A stretch of DNA of 64,000 bases from Pseudomonas pseudonitroreducens (GCF_021603645.1 NZ_BQHJ01000015.1:1-64000); one strand, 5' to 3'; positions 42,887-51,954 are shown, numbered from the stretch's first letter. The notes: generated by a model not told the origin, from the sequence alone. Translations and numbers: made by a program.

Positions 42887-43530
42887 CCGTGTTCAGCTTG
42901 CCCCACCAATCGCCCCGTGACCTGCCGTTCACCCGCGGCCAGACCGCCATCCTGTTCGTCGACATGCAGAACGCCTGGGTCATTCCCGGCCGCGACGCGC
43001 ATGTCGATCCGCAGACGCACCGGTACTTCTACGAGCGCGTCGAGGCGAGGGTGATACCCAATCAGCAACGCCTGCTGGCGGCCATGCGCGAGGTCGGCGG
43101 GGAAGTGCTGCACACCATCATCGAGAGCCTCACCGCCGATGGCCGCGACCGCTCGCTGGACCACAAGCTCTCCGACATGCACCTGCCCAAGGGCAGCCCG
43201 GATGCCCAGGTGATCGACGCCCTGGCGCCGCGGGAAAACGAGATCGTCCTGCCGAAGACGTCCTCGGGCGTCTTCAACTCCACGGCCATCGACTACGTGC
43301 TGCGCAACCTCAACACCCGCCACCTGATCATCTGCGGCGTGGTCACCGACCAGTGCGTGGACATGGCCGTACGCGACGCCGCCGACCGTGGCTACCTCGT
43401 CACCCTGGTCGAAGACGCCTGCGCCACCCACACCGCCGAACGCCACCAGGCCTGCCTGGAAGCGATCAAGGGCTACTGCTGGATCGCCGACACCGACAGC
43501 GTGCTGGCCCGCATCGCCGCGCTGGCCTGA
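42883..43530 (+). CDS. Isochorismatase-family cysteine hydrolase
   Basis: 215 residues. Asp, Lys and Cys of the catalytic triad appear in LFVDMQNAWVIPGRD, VLPKTSSGVFNSTAIDYVL and ICGVVTDQCVDMAVRDAADR. Members hydrolyse amides and carbamoyl compounds (nicotinamide, ureidoacrylate, biuret). Translation is coupled to the RpiR gene by ATGA. In this operon it may open an amide produced or consumed by the gamma-glutamyl pathway encoded next to it. The precise substrate is unknown. Confidence 0.88.
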   Translation: MTVFSLPHQSPRDLPFTRGQTAILFVDMQNAWVIPGRDAHVDPQTHRYFYERVEARVIPNQQRLLAAMREVGGEVLHTIIESLTADGRDRSLDHKLSDMHLPKGSPDAQVIDALAPRENEIVLPKTSSGVFNSTAIDYVLRNLNTRHLIICGVVTDQCVDMAVRDAADRGYLVTLVEDACATHTAERHQACLEAIKGYCWIADTDSVLARIAALA

Positions 43531-43545
43531 GGCCGGGAGAACGCC

Positions 43546-44886
43546 ATGAGTCAGAACAATAACAATCCCGCTCCGATGCGCCTGACCAGCTTCGTCACCA
43601 CCGACCTCTGCGGCATCACCCGCGGCCGCTCGCTTCCCGAATCGGAAGTCGCCGAACAATTGGCCACCGGCTGCGGCTGGGTACCCGCCAACAGCGCGCT
43701 GACACCGCAGGATGTCATCGCCGACGACAACCCCTGGGGCAGCCATGGCGACCTGCGCCTGCTGCCCGACCCGAGCAGCCGGGTGCGCCTGGAAAACGGC
43801 CCCGATTCCCAGGCCGCGCCGCTGGATTACCTGCACGGCGACCTGGTGACGACTGCGGGTGCGCCGTGGTCGGTCTGCCCGCGCACGCTGCTGCGCGAAG
43901 AGATCGCCCGTTACCGCGAACTGGGCCTGCAGGTCACCGCCGCCTTCGAACACGAATTCAACCTGCTCGGCCTGCCGGACGAGCATGCCGCCGCCTTTTC
44001 CCTGCAGGCGCAGCGGCAGACCGGCAACTTCGGCGGTTGGCTGATGAGCGCGCTGGAGCAGATCGGCGCCGAGCCGGAAATGTTCCTGCCCGAGTACGGC
44101 CGCAACCAGTACGAGGTCACCTGCCGGCCGACCCAGGGCGTTGCTGCGGCGGACCGCGCGGTGAACGTCCGCGAAGTCACCCGTGAGATCGCCCGCCAGT
44201 TCGGCTGGCGCAGCAGCTTCACGCCGCTGCTGGCGCCCGGCGCCGTGACCAACGGCGTGCACCTGCACCTGAGCCTGCAACGCCTGGATGGCACGCCGGT
44301 GTTCTATGACGAGGCCGCGCCGAGCAATCTGTCCAGGCTCGCTGAACACTGGGCCGCCGGCGTGCTGCGCCACCTGCCGGCACTGTGCGCGCTGACCGCG
44401 CCGACGGCGGTGTCCTACCTGCGGCTGAAACCGCACCACTGGAGCGCCGCCTATGCCTGCCTGGGGCTGCGCAACCGCGAAGCGGCGCTGCGCATCTGCC
44501 CGGTGGTGGAGATCGGCGGCAAGCCCAAGGCGCGCCAGTTCAACCTGGAATTCCGCCCGATGGACGCCACCGCCAGCCCGCACCTGGCCATGGCCGCGGT
44601 GCTGATCGCCGGGCGCCTGGGCATGCAGCAGGAGCTGCCGCTGTCGGCGGTCACCGATGTCGATCCGCACAGCCTCAGCGATGCGCAGCGCGAGGAACTG
44701 GGCATCAAGTCCCTGCCCGGTTCGCTGGAGGAGGCCCAGCGCCTGCTGCTGGCCGATGGCGAACTCTGCGCGCAGCTGCCGCCAGCCCTGCTGCAGACCT
44801 ACGTCGCCATGAAGCGCCAGGAACTGGCCCTGACCCGTGAACTCAGCGAAGAACAACTCTGTGAATCCTATGCAAAGTTCTACTGA
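43546..44886 (+). CDS. Glutamine-synthetase-like gamma-glutamyl-amine ligase (PauA7 / PA5508-like)
   Basis: 446 residues of the glutamine synthetase fold. The ATP/metal-site Glu residues lie in AAFEHEFNLLG, the nucleotide-site loop in VTNGVHLHLSLQ, and the Arg region in YLRLKPHHWSAAYACLGLRN. RQFNLEFRPMDATASPHLAM carries the late metal Glu. Such paralogues join glutamate to amines rather than ammonia, starting polyamine or monoamine catabolism. NGSGMH in true GlnA is TNGVH here, consistent with a changed amine pocket. It begins 16 bases after the hydrolase gene and overlaps the next gene by 17 bases. Confidence 0.88.
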   Translation: MSQNNNNPAPMRLTSFVTTDLCGITRGRSLPESEVAEQLATGCGWVPANSALTPQDVIADDNPWGSHGDLRLLPDPSSRVRLENGPDSQAAPLDYLHGDLVTTAGAPWSVCPRTLLREEIARYRELGLQVTAAFEHEFNLLGLPDEHAAAFSLQAQRQTGNFGGWLMSALEQIGAEPEMFLPEYGRNQYEVTCRPTQGVAAADRAVNVREVTREIARQFGWRSSFTPLLAPGAVTNGVHLHLSLQRLDGTPVFYDEAAPSNLSRLAEHWAAGVLRHLPALCALTAPTAVSYLRLKPHHWSAAYACLGLRNREAALRICPVVEIGGKPKARQFNLEFRPMDATASPHLAMAAVLIAGRLGMQQELPLSAVTDVDPHSLSDAQREELGIKSLPGSLEEAQRLLLADGELCAQLPPALLQTYVAMKRQELALTRELSEEQLCESYAKFY

Positions 44887-45613
44887 ATCCGGCCTTTACC
44901 GGCGCCCGCCGTTCGAGATCGTCAACCCGCAGGGCAAGAGCCCGGTGCTGCTGGTCTGCGAGCACGCCAGCCGCTACATCCCCGAGGAGCTGGCGCAACT
45001 GGGCCTGGACGACGCGGCGGCCGCCGAGCACATCGCCTGGGACATCGGTGCGCTGGAGCTGGCCCGCGAGCTGTCGGCGCGCCTGGACGCCACGCTGCTG
45101 GTGGCCAACTACTCGCGTCTGCTGATCGACCTCAACCGGCCGCTGTCGGCGCCCGATGCGATTCCCGAGCACAGCGAGATCTATCCGATTCCCGGCAACT
45201 GCAACCTGAGCGCGGCGGCCCGGCAGGAGAGGGTGGCGCGGCTGTTCGAGCCGTTCCACCAGCAGCTGACTGCGCTGCTCGATGAGCGCCTGGCCGCCGC
45301 CCGGCCGACTCGCCTGGTGGGTGTGCACAGCTTCACCCCGAGCTATCGCGGCGAGCCTCGCCCGTGGGTCGCCGGGGTGCTCTACGCCAAGGCCGAAGCC
45401 TATGCCCAGCGCATGGTGGCGGGGCTGCGGGAGAGCGGCGAAGAGATCGGCGCCAACCAGCCCTATGTGATCGACCCGCTGGAGGACATGACCGTCCCGG
45501 TACATGGCGACGAACGCGGCGTGGACGCCGTGCTGATCGAAATCCGCAATGACGGACTGCGGACCCCGCAAGGGGTGGAAGCCTGGGCGACACGCCTGGC
45601 TCCCTGGCTCTGA
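44870..45613 (+). CDS. N-formylglutamate-amidohydrolase-family protein
   Basis: 247 residues from the ATG at 44870, which overlaps the ligase gene. Landmarks are LLVCEHASRYIPEELAQLGL, IAWDIGALELARELSARLD, VANYSRLLIDLNRP and LVGVHSFTP, with the C-terminal VLIEIRNDGLRTPQGVEAWA. The HutG-like fold hydrolyses N-formyl or N-acyl glutamates. Within this operon it may act on a gamma-glutamyl or N-acylated intermediate. No hut genes are nearby, so a histidine pathway is unlikely. Confidence 0.85.
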   Translation: MQSSTESGLYRRPPFEIVNPQGKSPVLLVCEHASRYIPEELAQLGLDDAAAAEHIAWDIGALELARELSARLDATLLVANYSRLLIDLNRPLSAPDAIPEHSEIYPIPGNCNLSAAARQERVARLFEPFHQQLTALLDERLAAARPTRLVGVHSFTPSYRGEPRPWVAGVLYAKAEAYAQRMVAGLRESGEEIGANQPYVIDPLEDMTVPVHGDERGVDAVLIEIRNDGLRTPQGVEAWATRLAPWL

Positions 45614-45753
45614 GAGCCTGTTTACGACCTGCTGCGCGTCGGCCGCAGGGCGTTGATAAGCGCCCTCAGATGCTCATTTACGGTTCGTAAATCCCGCTCT
45701 TCGGGCGCTTTTCGCCTGCTACGGCGCTAGCTCGCGAGGTAGTAGGCAGGCTC
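45614..45753. mobile_element. MITE-like 140-bp non-coding repeat element
   Basis: Begins directly after the stop codon with GAGCCTGTTTACGACCT and ends with an imperfect inverted copy (14 of 17 bases). Inside are TTTACGGTTCGTAAA and AGGGCGTTGATAAGCGCCCT hairpins. The sequence is the type of intergenic repeat seen many times in Pseudomonas genomes. No open frame. The region 45754-45883 beyond it holds the permease leader. Confidence 0.65.
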
Positions 45754-45883
45754 TGAGGACCCAAGCCCGGCCGGCCATTTGATGGCAAGCGTGCTGCAGC
45801 GGCCGGGCAGGTTCTGAAAACAACAACAATTCAGCGCATGAGCGCCGAACCCTTACAGCTGCCGTTCCCAGAGGAAGTGCCCC

Positions 45884-47227
45884 GTGGCTATCGAACAGTT
45901 CGGATACAAGCAACAACTCCGCCGCAGCCTGACGCTCGGCGACCTGGTGATCTACGGGATGATCTTCATGATCCCGATCGCGCCCTTCGGCGTTTACGGC
46001 TGGGTCCACGCGGATGCCCACGGCATGGTGCCGATGGCGTATCTGGTGGGCATGGTGGCGATGCTCTTCACCGCGCTCAGCTACGGCGCGATGTCCCGCG
46101 CGTTTCCCATCGCCGGCTCGGTGTACTCCTACGCCCAGCGCGGCATCCACCCCAATGTCGGCTTCATCGCCGGCTGGGTCCTGCTGCTGGACTACCTGCT
46201 GATCCCGCCGCTGCTCTACGTGTTCAGCGCGCTGGCGCTGAACCACCTGTTCCCGGCGATTCCCAAGCTTGCTTTCATGCTGATCTTCCTGGTGTCCGCC
46301 ACGCTCATCAACCTGCGCGGCATCACCCTGGCGGCACGCTTCAACCTGCTGTTCCTGATCGCCGAACTGGTGGTCCTGGCGATCTTCCTGGTGGTTGGTT
46401 ACCAGGCGCTGGAGGGTGGCATGGGCAACGGCCGGCTGACCCTGGAACCGCTGTTGCAACCGGAGCATTTCAACCTCGGCCTGGTGATGAAGGCGGTGTC
46501 CATCGCGGTGCTGTCGTTCCTCGGCTTCGACGCGATCTCCACCCTCGCCGAAGAGGTCAAGGGCGATCCGGCCAAGCAGATTGGCCGCGCCTCGCTGATC
46601 GCGCTGTTCGTCATGGGCGCCATCTTCATCGTGCAGACCTGGCTGGCCACCGACCTTGCCGCCGGCATGACCTTCAAGTCGGCGGACACCGCCTTCTACG
46701 AGATCGCCGAAGCGGCCGGCGGCAGCTGGCTGTCGACGCTGACCGCGGTGGCCACTGCGCTGGCCTGGGGCGTGACCGTGTCGATCACCTCGCAGGCTGC
46801 GGTTTCCCGTCTGCTGTACTCCATGGCCCGCGACGGCAAGCTGCCGCGCGTGCTGGCGAAGGTGCATCCGAAGTACCAGACCCCGCACATCAGCCTGTAC
46901 CTGGTGGGCGTGTTGTCGCTGGGCATCGGCATCTATTTCCTCGACTCGCCGGACGTGCTCACCTCGCTGGTCAACTTTGGCGCGCTGACCGGTTTCTGCC
47001 TGCTGCACATCGCGGTGATCAACCACTACTTCATTCGCCAGAAGAGCGGCCGGGTGCTGCGCCACCTGGTGTTCCCGCTGGTCGGTCTGGTGATCATCGC
47101 CTACGTGCTGTTCAGCATGAGCCGTGAAGCGCAGGAGCTGGGGGTGGGCTGGATCGCCATCGGCCTGGTGTACCTCGCGGTGCTCAGCGGACGTGGCAAC
47201 GGCAGCGAGCTGGCGCGGGAAATCTGA
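45884..47227 (+). CDS. APC-family amino acid/amine permease
   Basis: 447 residues, 12 predicted membrane helices, from a GTG at 45884 with GAGG upstream. APC landmarks are LGDLVIYGMIFMIPIAPFG in helix 1 and SFLGFDAISTLAEEVKGDPA in helix 6. It is closest in feel to the putrescine importer PuuP and PA5510-type transporters. It follows the four catabolic genes after the MITE-like element and probably imports their substrate. Its location and orientation match the recalled PA5506-PA5510 order. Confidence 0.87.
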   Translation: MAIEQFGYKQQLRRSLTLGDLVIYGMIFMIPIAPFGVYGWVHADAHGMVPMAYLVGMVAMLFTALSYGAMSRAFPIAGSVYSYAQRGIHPNVGFIAGWVLLLDYLLIPPLLYVFSALALNHLFPAIPKLAFMLIFLVSATLINLRGITLAARFNLLFLIAELVVLAIFLVVGYQALEGGMGNGRLTLEPLLQPEHFNLGLVMKAVSIAVLSFLGFDAISTLAEEVKGDPAKQIGRASLIALFVMGAIFIVQTWLATDLAAGMTFKSADTAFYEIAEAAGGSWLSTLTAVATALAWGVTVSITSQAAVSRLLYSMARDGKLPRVLAKVHPKYQTPHISLYLVGVLSLGIGIYFLDSPDVLTSLVNFGALTGFCLLHIAVINHYFIRQKSGRVLRHLVFPLVGLVIIAYVLFSMSREAQELGVGWIAIGLVYLAVLSGRGNGSELAREI

Positions 47228-47383
47228 CCGGGTGCGCCGTGCTGTCGCAGACGTCACGGCGCACTTTGACAGACGGCGGGGCGTGCCCCATAAAGATCCG
47301 GGTCGGTGGCGGGCAGTGTTTCCACCGACTGCTTTCGCCGGGGCAGGGAAGCCGGCACGACTGACCAATCATCGCGAAGCATC

Positions 47384-47866
47384 ATGAGCAGGAAAGATCA
47401 GGACAGCCCCTTCACCCTGGACCGCATCGACGAGGAGATCATCCGCATCCTCCGTCACCAGGGCCGCATCACCTACGGCAAGCTATCCGCCCTCGTGCAC
47501 CTCACCCCGCGCCCCTGCCAGGAGCGCGTCCGCAAGCTGGAGCGACACGGCATCATCCGTGGCTACGGCGCCGTCATCGACGAGCAGAAGATTTCCGCCG
47601 GGCTCTCGCTGCTGGTACTGGTCGCACTGTCGAACCAGAGCGGCCGCAGCGCGCAGAAGGCCTTCGAGGCCCGCGTCATCGCCTGCCCGGAAGTGCTGCA
47701 CTGCCAGCTGATCAGCGGGACCTTCGACTACAGCGTGCGCATGCGCTGCCGGGACATGGAGCACTACCGCGCGCTGACCGAAACCTGGCTCAACGACGAG
47801 AGCCTGCACATCGACAAGCTGGTCGCCCATCCCGAGCTGACGACCATCAAGGAATCCGTCAGCTAG
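47384..47866 (+). CDS. Lrp/AsnC-family transcriptional regulator
   Basis: 160 residues. The helix-turn-helix (DRIDEEIIRILRHQGRITYG, LSALVHLTPRPCQERVRKLE) is followed by the RAM ligand domain (LSLLVLVALSNQSGRSAQKA, FDYSVRMRCRDMEHYRALTE). It sits 309 bases ahead of the ornithine cyclodeaminase gene on the same strand, a common arrangement for amino-acid-responsive control. A palindrome lies between them at 47947-47961. Confidence 0.9.
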   Translation: MSRKDQDSPFTLDRIDEEIIRILRHQGRITYGKLSALVHLTPRPCQERVRKLERHGIIRGYGAVIDEQKISAGLSLLVLVALSNQSGRSAQKAFEARVIACPEVLHCQLISGTFDYSVRMRCRDMEHYRALTETWLNDESLHIDKLVAHPELTTIKESVS

Positions 47867-47946
47867 CTCTTTGGCGCCCCTCCGGCGGCGCCAGTTCCTT
47901 GGGTTTCCCGCGTGCAATATCGGCCTGTCGAGGGCTGCTAGACGCA

Positions 47947-47961
47947 CAGCCGAATCGGCTG
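47947..47961. promoter_or_regulatory. Palindrome between the Lrp/AsnC and cyclodeaminase genes
   Basis: CAGCCGA-A-TCGGCTG has 7-bp arms around a central A. It sits in the 309-bp gap (47867-48175), which holds no gene. A possible AsnC/Lrp or promoter element for the cyclodeaminase. Confidence 0.4.
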
Positions 47962-48175
47962 TTGCCGCTCGCCAATACAGCCGGATCGGCCGGCGCGGGC
48001 CCGTATTACAGCCGGGTTTTCGCCACGACGAGTGGGAAAATCGTCTTGCCCCTCTCTGACGTGCAGACCTGTTCCAGGGCCTCTGCAACCTTGTTGTGCC
48101 CGCTGTTCGAGACACGGCGGAGGCGGGCTGCAGTCCAATCAGAAGACGCCAATCACAACAAACGGAGGTCCCACC

Positions 48176-49237
48176 ATGACCCGCTTCGTCGACGTCCCCA
48201 CGATGTCCCAACTGGTCCAGCAGATCGGTGTCGCCCGCTTCATCGGCGAACTCGCCGACACCATCGCTCAGGACTTCGTGCGCTGGGAGTCCTTCGACAA
48301 ATCCGCCCGCGTCGCCAACCACTCCGAGATCGGTGTCATCGAACTGATGCCGGTGTCCGACACCGCCCGCTATGCCTTCAAGTACGTCAATGGCCACCCG
48401 CAGAACACCCAGCGCGGGCTGTTCACCGTCATGGCCTTCGGCGTGCTGGCCGATGTCGAGACGGGCTATCCGGTGCTGCTCTCCGAACTCACCGTGGCCA
48501 CCGCGCTGCGCACCTGCGCTACTTCGCTGATGGCCGCCCGCGCACTGGCGCGTCCGGACTCGCGACGCATGGCGCTGATCGGCAACGGCGCGCAGAGTGA
48601 ATTCCAGGCGTTGGCCTTCCATCACCACCTGGGCATCGAGGAAATCGCCGTCTTCGACATCGACCCGCAGGCCACTGAAAAACTGATCCGCAACCTGGCG
48701 GACTTCCCCAACCTGAAGATCATCCGCGCCGGCTCCACCGCCGAAGCGGTGCGCGGCGCCGACATCGTCACCACGGTGACCGCCGACAAGTCCTACGCGA
48801 CCATCCTCACCCCGGAGATGATCGAGCCGGGCATGCACATCAACGGCGTGGGTGGTGACTGCCCGGGCAAGACCGAGCTGCACGCCGACGTCCTGCGCGC
48901 CGGCAAGGTGTTTGTCGAGTACGAACCGCAATCGCGCGTCGAGGGCGAGATCCAGCAGATGCCGGCGGACTTCCCGGTAACCGACCTGTGGCGGGTACTG
49001 GCCGGCCAGGTCGGCGGGCGTGACAGCGCCGAGCAGGTGACCATCTTCGACTCGGTCGGCTTCGCCCTGGAAGACTACTCGGCACTGCGCTACGTGAACG
49101 AACAGGCCAGCCGCCTGGACCTCGGCGAGCGCATCGACCTGGTGCCGTGGAGCGAGGACGAGGACAACGATCCCAAGGACCTGTTCCGCTACACCCGCTC
49201 CGGCAAGGCGCGCAAAGGGCTGCGGCGCATCGCCTGA
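48176..49237 (+). CDS. Ornithine cyclodeaminase
   Basis: 353 residues, with GGAGG 7 bases ahead of the ATG. The NAD-binding core RRMALIGNGAQSEFQALAFH and the substrate-side segments SEIGVIELMPVSDTARYAFK and GVGGDCPGKTELHADVL match the OCD/mu-crystallin family. The length and the EDNDPKDLF C-terminal extension fit true ornithine cyclodeaminase, which turns L-ornithine into L-proline and ammonia. The upstream Lrp/AsnC gene probably regulates it. Confidence 0.9.
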   Translation: MTRFVDVPTMSQLVQQIGVARFIGELADTIAQDFVRWESFDKSARVANHSEIGVIELMPVSDTARYAFKYVNGHPQNTQRGLFTVMAFGVLADVETGYPVLLSELTVATALRTCATSLMAARALARPDSRRMALIGNGAQSEFQALAFHHHLGIEEIAVFDIDPQATEKLIRNLADFPNLKIIRAGSTAEAVRGADIVTTVTADKSYATILTPEMIEPGMHINGVGGDCPGKTELHADVLRAGKVFVEYEPQSRVEGEIQQMPADFPVTDLWRVLAGQVGGRDSAEQVTIFDSVGFALEDYSALRYVNEQASRLDLGERIDLVPWSEDEDNDPKDLFRYTRSGKARKGLRRIA

Positions 49238-49240
49238 CGC

Positions 49241-50179
49241 TCAGCGCGCCTCATCGGGGATCGCCAGCGGCGGCCGGCTGAGGTCGCTGGCGCTCTGCGT
49301 GGTGGCGGCGACACGGGCCTTGAGCCATTGGCTGAAGGCCTTCACCACCGGGCGCTCGGCCTTCACCGGGTCGGTCACCAGGAAGTAGCCCCGGCTGGAC
49401 TGGATGGTGATGTCGAATGGGCGCACCAGCAGGCCGCGCGCCAGGGCATCGCCACTGAGCAGGTTGTCGCCGATGGCCACGCCCTGGGCGGCAATGCACG
49501 CGGCGATGGTGCAGGGCGCGTCGGCGAACAGCACGCCGGAGCGGTGATCGATGGCGCTCGCGCCCACCGCGCCGAGCCACAGGCGCCAATCGGCGAAATC
49601 ATTCATGTGCAGCAGCGTGTAGTGGGCCAGGTCCGCCGGCTGCGTAAGGCCGCCGCGCGAGTGGATCAGGCGCGGGCTGCACACCGGGAAGAAGTGCAGG
49701 GCGACCAGTTGCTCCACGGTCTGGTTCGGCCAGTCGCCGCTGCCATAGGCGATGAACAGGTCGGCGTCACTGGCGCTGGTGTCCTGCGGCACGCGCGGCG
49801 TCACCACGTGCAACTGCACCTGCGGGTATTGCGCGAGGAAATCGCCCAGGTGCTGGCACAGCCAGTAGGTGGCGAAGCCGGGGTTGCAACTCACGCACAG
49901 CGGCCCGCTGATCTGCTGCTCGTCGAAGCTGCTGCCGGCCAGTTGCACCTCCGCGAGGATGCGCTGCACGTCGCGCGCATACCTCTCGCCCCGATAGGTC
50001 AGGCGGATGCCGCGCCCGGTACGTTCGGTCAGGGCGAAGCCCAGGCGTTCCTCCAGCGTGGCGATGCGGTGGCTGACAGCGCTGCGGGTGAGGTTCAGCT
50101 CCGTGGCGGCGGCGGACACGCTGCCCAGCCGGGCCACGGCATCCAGCGCGCGCAGGGCGGTCATCGAAGGAAAGTGCAT
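49241..50179 (-). CDS. LysR-family regulator, GcvA-like
   Basis: 312 residues. MHFPSMTALRALDAVARLGS and LNLTRSAVSHRIATLEERLG mark the helix-turn-helix; CIAAQGVAIGDNLLSGDALA is the GcvA-type C-terminal signature. It is convergent with the cyclodeaminase gene (3-base gap) and divergent from the M20 amidohydrolase gene. The intergenic region carries repeated ATTGGTGAAA motifs, likely its binding sites. Confidence 0.9.
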   Translation of the reverse strand: MHFPSMTALRALDAVARLGSVSAAATELNLTRSAVSHRIATLEERLGFALTERTGRGIRLTYRGERYARDVQRILAEVQLAGSSFDEQQISGPLCVSCNPGFATYWLCQHLGDFLAQYPQVQLHVVTPRVPQDTSASDADLFIAYGSGDWPNQTVEQLVALHFFPVCSPRLIHSRGGLTQPADLAHYTLLHMNDFADWRLWLGAVGASAIDHRSGVLFADAPCTIAACIAAQGVAIGDNLLSGDALARGLLVRPFDITIQSSRGYFLVTDPVKAERPVVKAFSQWLKARVAATTQSASDLSRPPLAIPDEAR

Positions 50180-50210
50180 GGGCGGTCCAATTCTCGATGG
50201 GTGAAGCTCT

Positions 50211-50291
50211 ATTGGTGAAATTGTATTGGTGAAACTAACCGGACATGGGGTGGCGAAATACTGCGCTTGTTGCAAATTCCGCTTCACCAAT
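50211..50291. promoter_or_regulatory. Repeated ATTGGTGAAA / TTCACCAAT sites in the LysR-amidohydrolase promoter
   Basis: ATTGGTGAAA occurs at 50211-50220 and again at 50225-50234 (14-base step), with an inverted TTCACCAAT at 50283-50291 and a degenerate GGGTGAAG near 50200. This pattern in a 158-bp divergent promoter suits a multi-site LysR operator. Confidence 0.6.
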
Positions 50292-50337
50292 ACTAGGCCA
50301 CACGACAACAACAACAGGCAACGATGAGGAAGCCGCC

Positions 50338-51921
50338 ATGTCGAAATTCAAGGCCTACGTCCAGCAGTGGATCGACGAGCACCGCCAGCAGCTGTCCGAC
50401 TGGCACCAGGTGATCTGGCATTTCGCCGAGCCGGCCTTCCGCGAGTACAAGTCCTGCGCCTGGTACGTGGAATTACTGCGCCGCGAAGGCTTCACGGTGG
50501 AAGAGGGCAGTGGCGGCATGCCCACCGCCTTCGTCGCCTCCTTCAGCAATGGCGAAGGGCCCATCCTCGCCACCTATGCCGAATACGATGCGGTGCCCGG
50601 CAACTGCCAGGCGGCGGCGACCAGGCCGATGCCGCGCGAGGGGCTGTCGAAGTACGCGCCGGGCCATACCGACCCGCATTCCGCGCTGGGCATCAGCGCC
50701 CTGGGCGGCGTGCTGGCGGCCAAGGCGGCGATGCTGGAATTCGGCATCCAGGGCACCATCAGGTTCTTCGGCGAGCCGGCGGAAAAGCTCCGCGCCTCCA
50801 AGCCGGTGCACGCCGCCAAGGGCTACTACGACGACCTCGACGCCGCCGTCAGCTTCCACCCCACCTACATGCTGCCGCTGAACAACACCACCACCTGGGA
50901 CACGCACTGCGGCATCGCCTACTCGTACATCTACACCTTCACCTGCGAAGACCCGCAGAACTGGATTGCCGCCGACCGCTACAGCCCGATTCCGCAGAAC
51001 CACCTCGCGGCTCGCGCGCCGGGCGCCAACGATGCGCTGGTGCACTTCTACACGCTGAACGAAAGCCTGCGCCGCTCCACGCTGCCGTTCACCGGGCTGT
51101 GGAGCTTCAACGAGGCCATCCTCACCGCCGGCCAGGCCACCGCCGACAACCTGCCGCCGCACATCTCGCAGATCCAGTACCTGCTGCGCTGCGACTCCAT
51201 CGAGCAGGCCGAGACCATCTCCACGGTGATGGACAACAACGCCGCCGCCGCGGCCATGGCCACCGGCTGCCAGTGGAAGAAGACCTGGGTCTGCAAATCC
51301 CGCGGCGGGTTGGCCAACCATGCGCTGGCGCAGGCCTGCTACGACAACCTTGCCGCCATCGGCGCGCCGACCTGGGGCGAAAAGGCCATCGCCGTGGCGC
51401 GGGAAATCCAGGCGAACCTCGGCCTCGATCCCATGGACGAGCCCTTCCTGCCGGCTACTCAGGCACTGATCGAGCCGCAGGAATGCGAGCGGCAGATGCG
51501 CCTGCAGATGCCGGCCTGGCAGAAGTACCTGACCTCCGACGACTACCCGGAATACACCTGGCACTGCCCGACCGTGCGCCTCTACGTGGCCCGGCCGATG
51601 CTCAGCGCGCCGGCCGGCTTCACCTATCCGGACTGGGTGTCCAACGCCCTGGGCGGCATACGCGAAACCATCGACCCGATGATCGACGTGGCGTCGAAGA
51701 CCATCGGCAGCACCTTGATCGAGCTGTTCACCGATGCCGATCTGCTGGCCGAGGCGACTGCTGAGTTCAACCGGCGCACCGGCGGCGGCATCGGCGGCGA
51801 ACAGTGGCAGGCGCCGTTGCTGCCGAAGGACTTCAAGGTCCCGCACCGCTTCCGTTGGCCGGAGTACATCCGCACGGTGCGTGGCGAGGAGTGGTGGATT
51901 CCGGCGCGGGAAGACGAGTGA
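50338..51921 (+). CDS. M20-family amidohydrolase with altered metal site, AbgB/IAA-amino-acid-hydrolase-like
   Basis: 527 residues. The M20 frame is clear: ILATYAEYDAVPGNCQ, IRFFGEPAEKLRASKP, AAVSFHPTYMLP and TWVCKSRGGLANHALAQACY. In classical AbgB-like enzymes GEYDALPG is followed closely by GHACGH and GTPAEEGGGGK. Here the first is replaced by YAPGHTDPHSALG some 35 residues later, and the second by GEPAEKLRAS. Metal ligands may therefore be rearranged. It probably cleaves an N-acyl or aminobenzoyl amide; the substrate is unknown. Divergent from its likely LysR regulator. Confidence 0.82.
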   Translation: MSKFKAYVQQWIDEHRQQLSDWHQVIWHFAEPAFREYKSCAWYVELLRREGFTVEEGSGGMPTAFVASFSNGEGPILATYAEYDAVPGNCQAAATRPMPREGLSKYAPGHTDPHSALGISALGGVLAAKAAMLEFGIQGTIRFFGEPAEKLRASKPVHAAKGYYDDLDAAVSFHPTYMLPLNNTTTWDTHCGIAYSYIYTFTCEDPQNWIAADRYSPIPQNHLAARAPGANDALVHFYTLNESLRRSTLPFTGLWSFNEAILTAGQATADNLPPHISQIQYLLRCDSIEQAETISTVMDNNAAAAAMATGCQWKKTWVCKSRGGLANHALAQACYDNLAAIGAPTWGEKAIAVAREIQANLGLDPMDEPFLPATQALIEPQECERQMRLQMPAWQKYLTSDDYPEYTWHCPTVRLYVARPMLSAPAGFTYPDWVSNALGGIRETIDPMIDVASKTIGSTLIELFTDADLLAEATAEFNRRTGGGIGGEQWQAPLLPKDFKVPHRFRWPEYIRTVRGEEWWIPAREDE

Positions 51922-51954
51922 TCCCGAGCTCCCAAATCCTTCGGGAAATGCACA

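Noticed and set aside
45614-45753. Insertion sequence with transposase
   Set aside because: No open frame inside; only hairpins and inverted ends, so a non-autonomous element at most.
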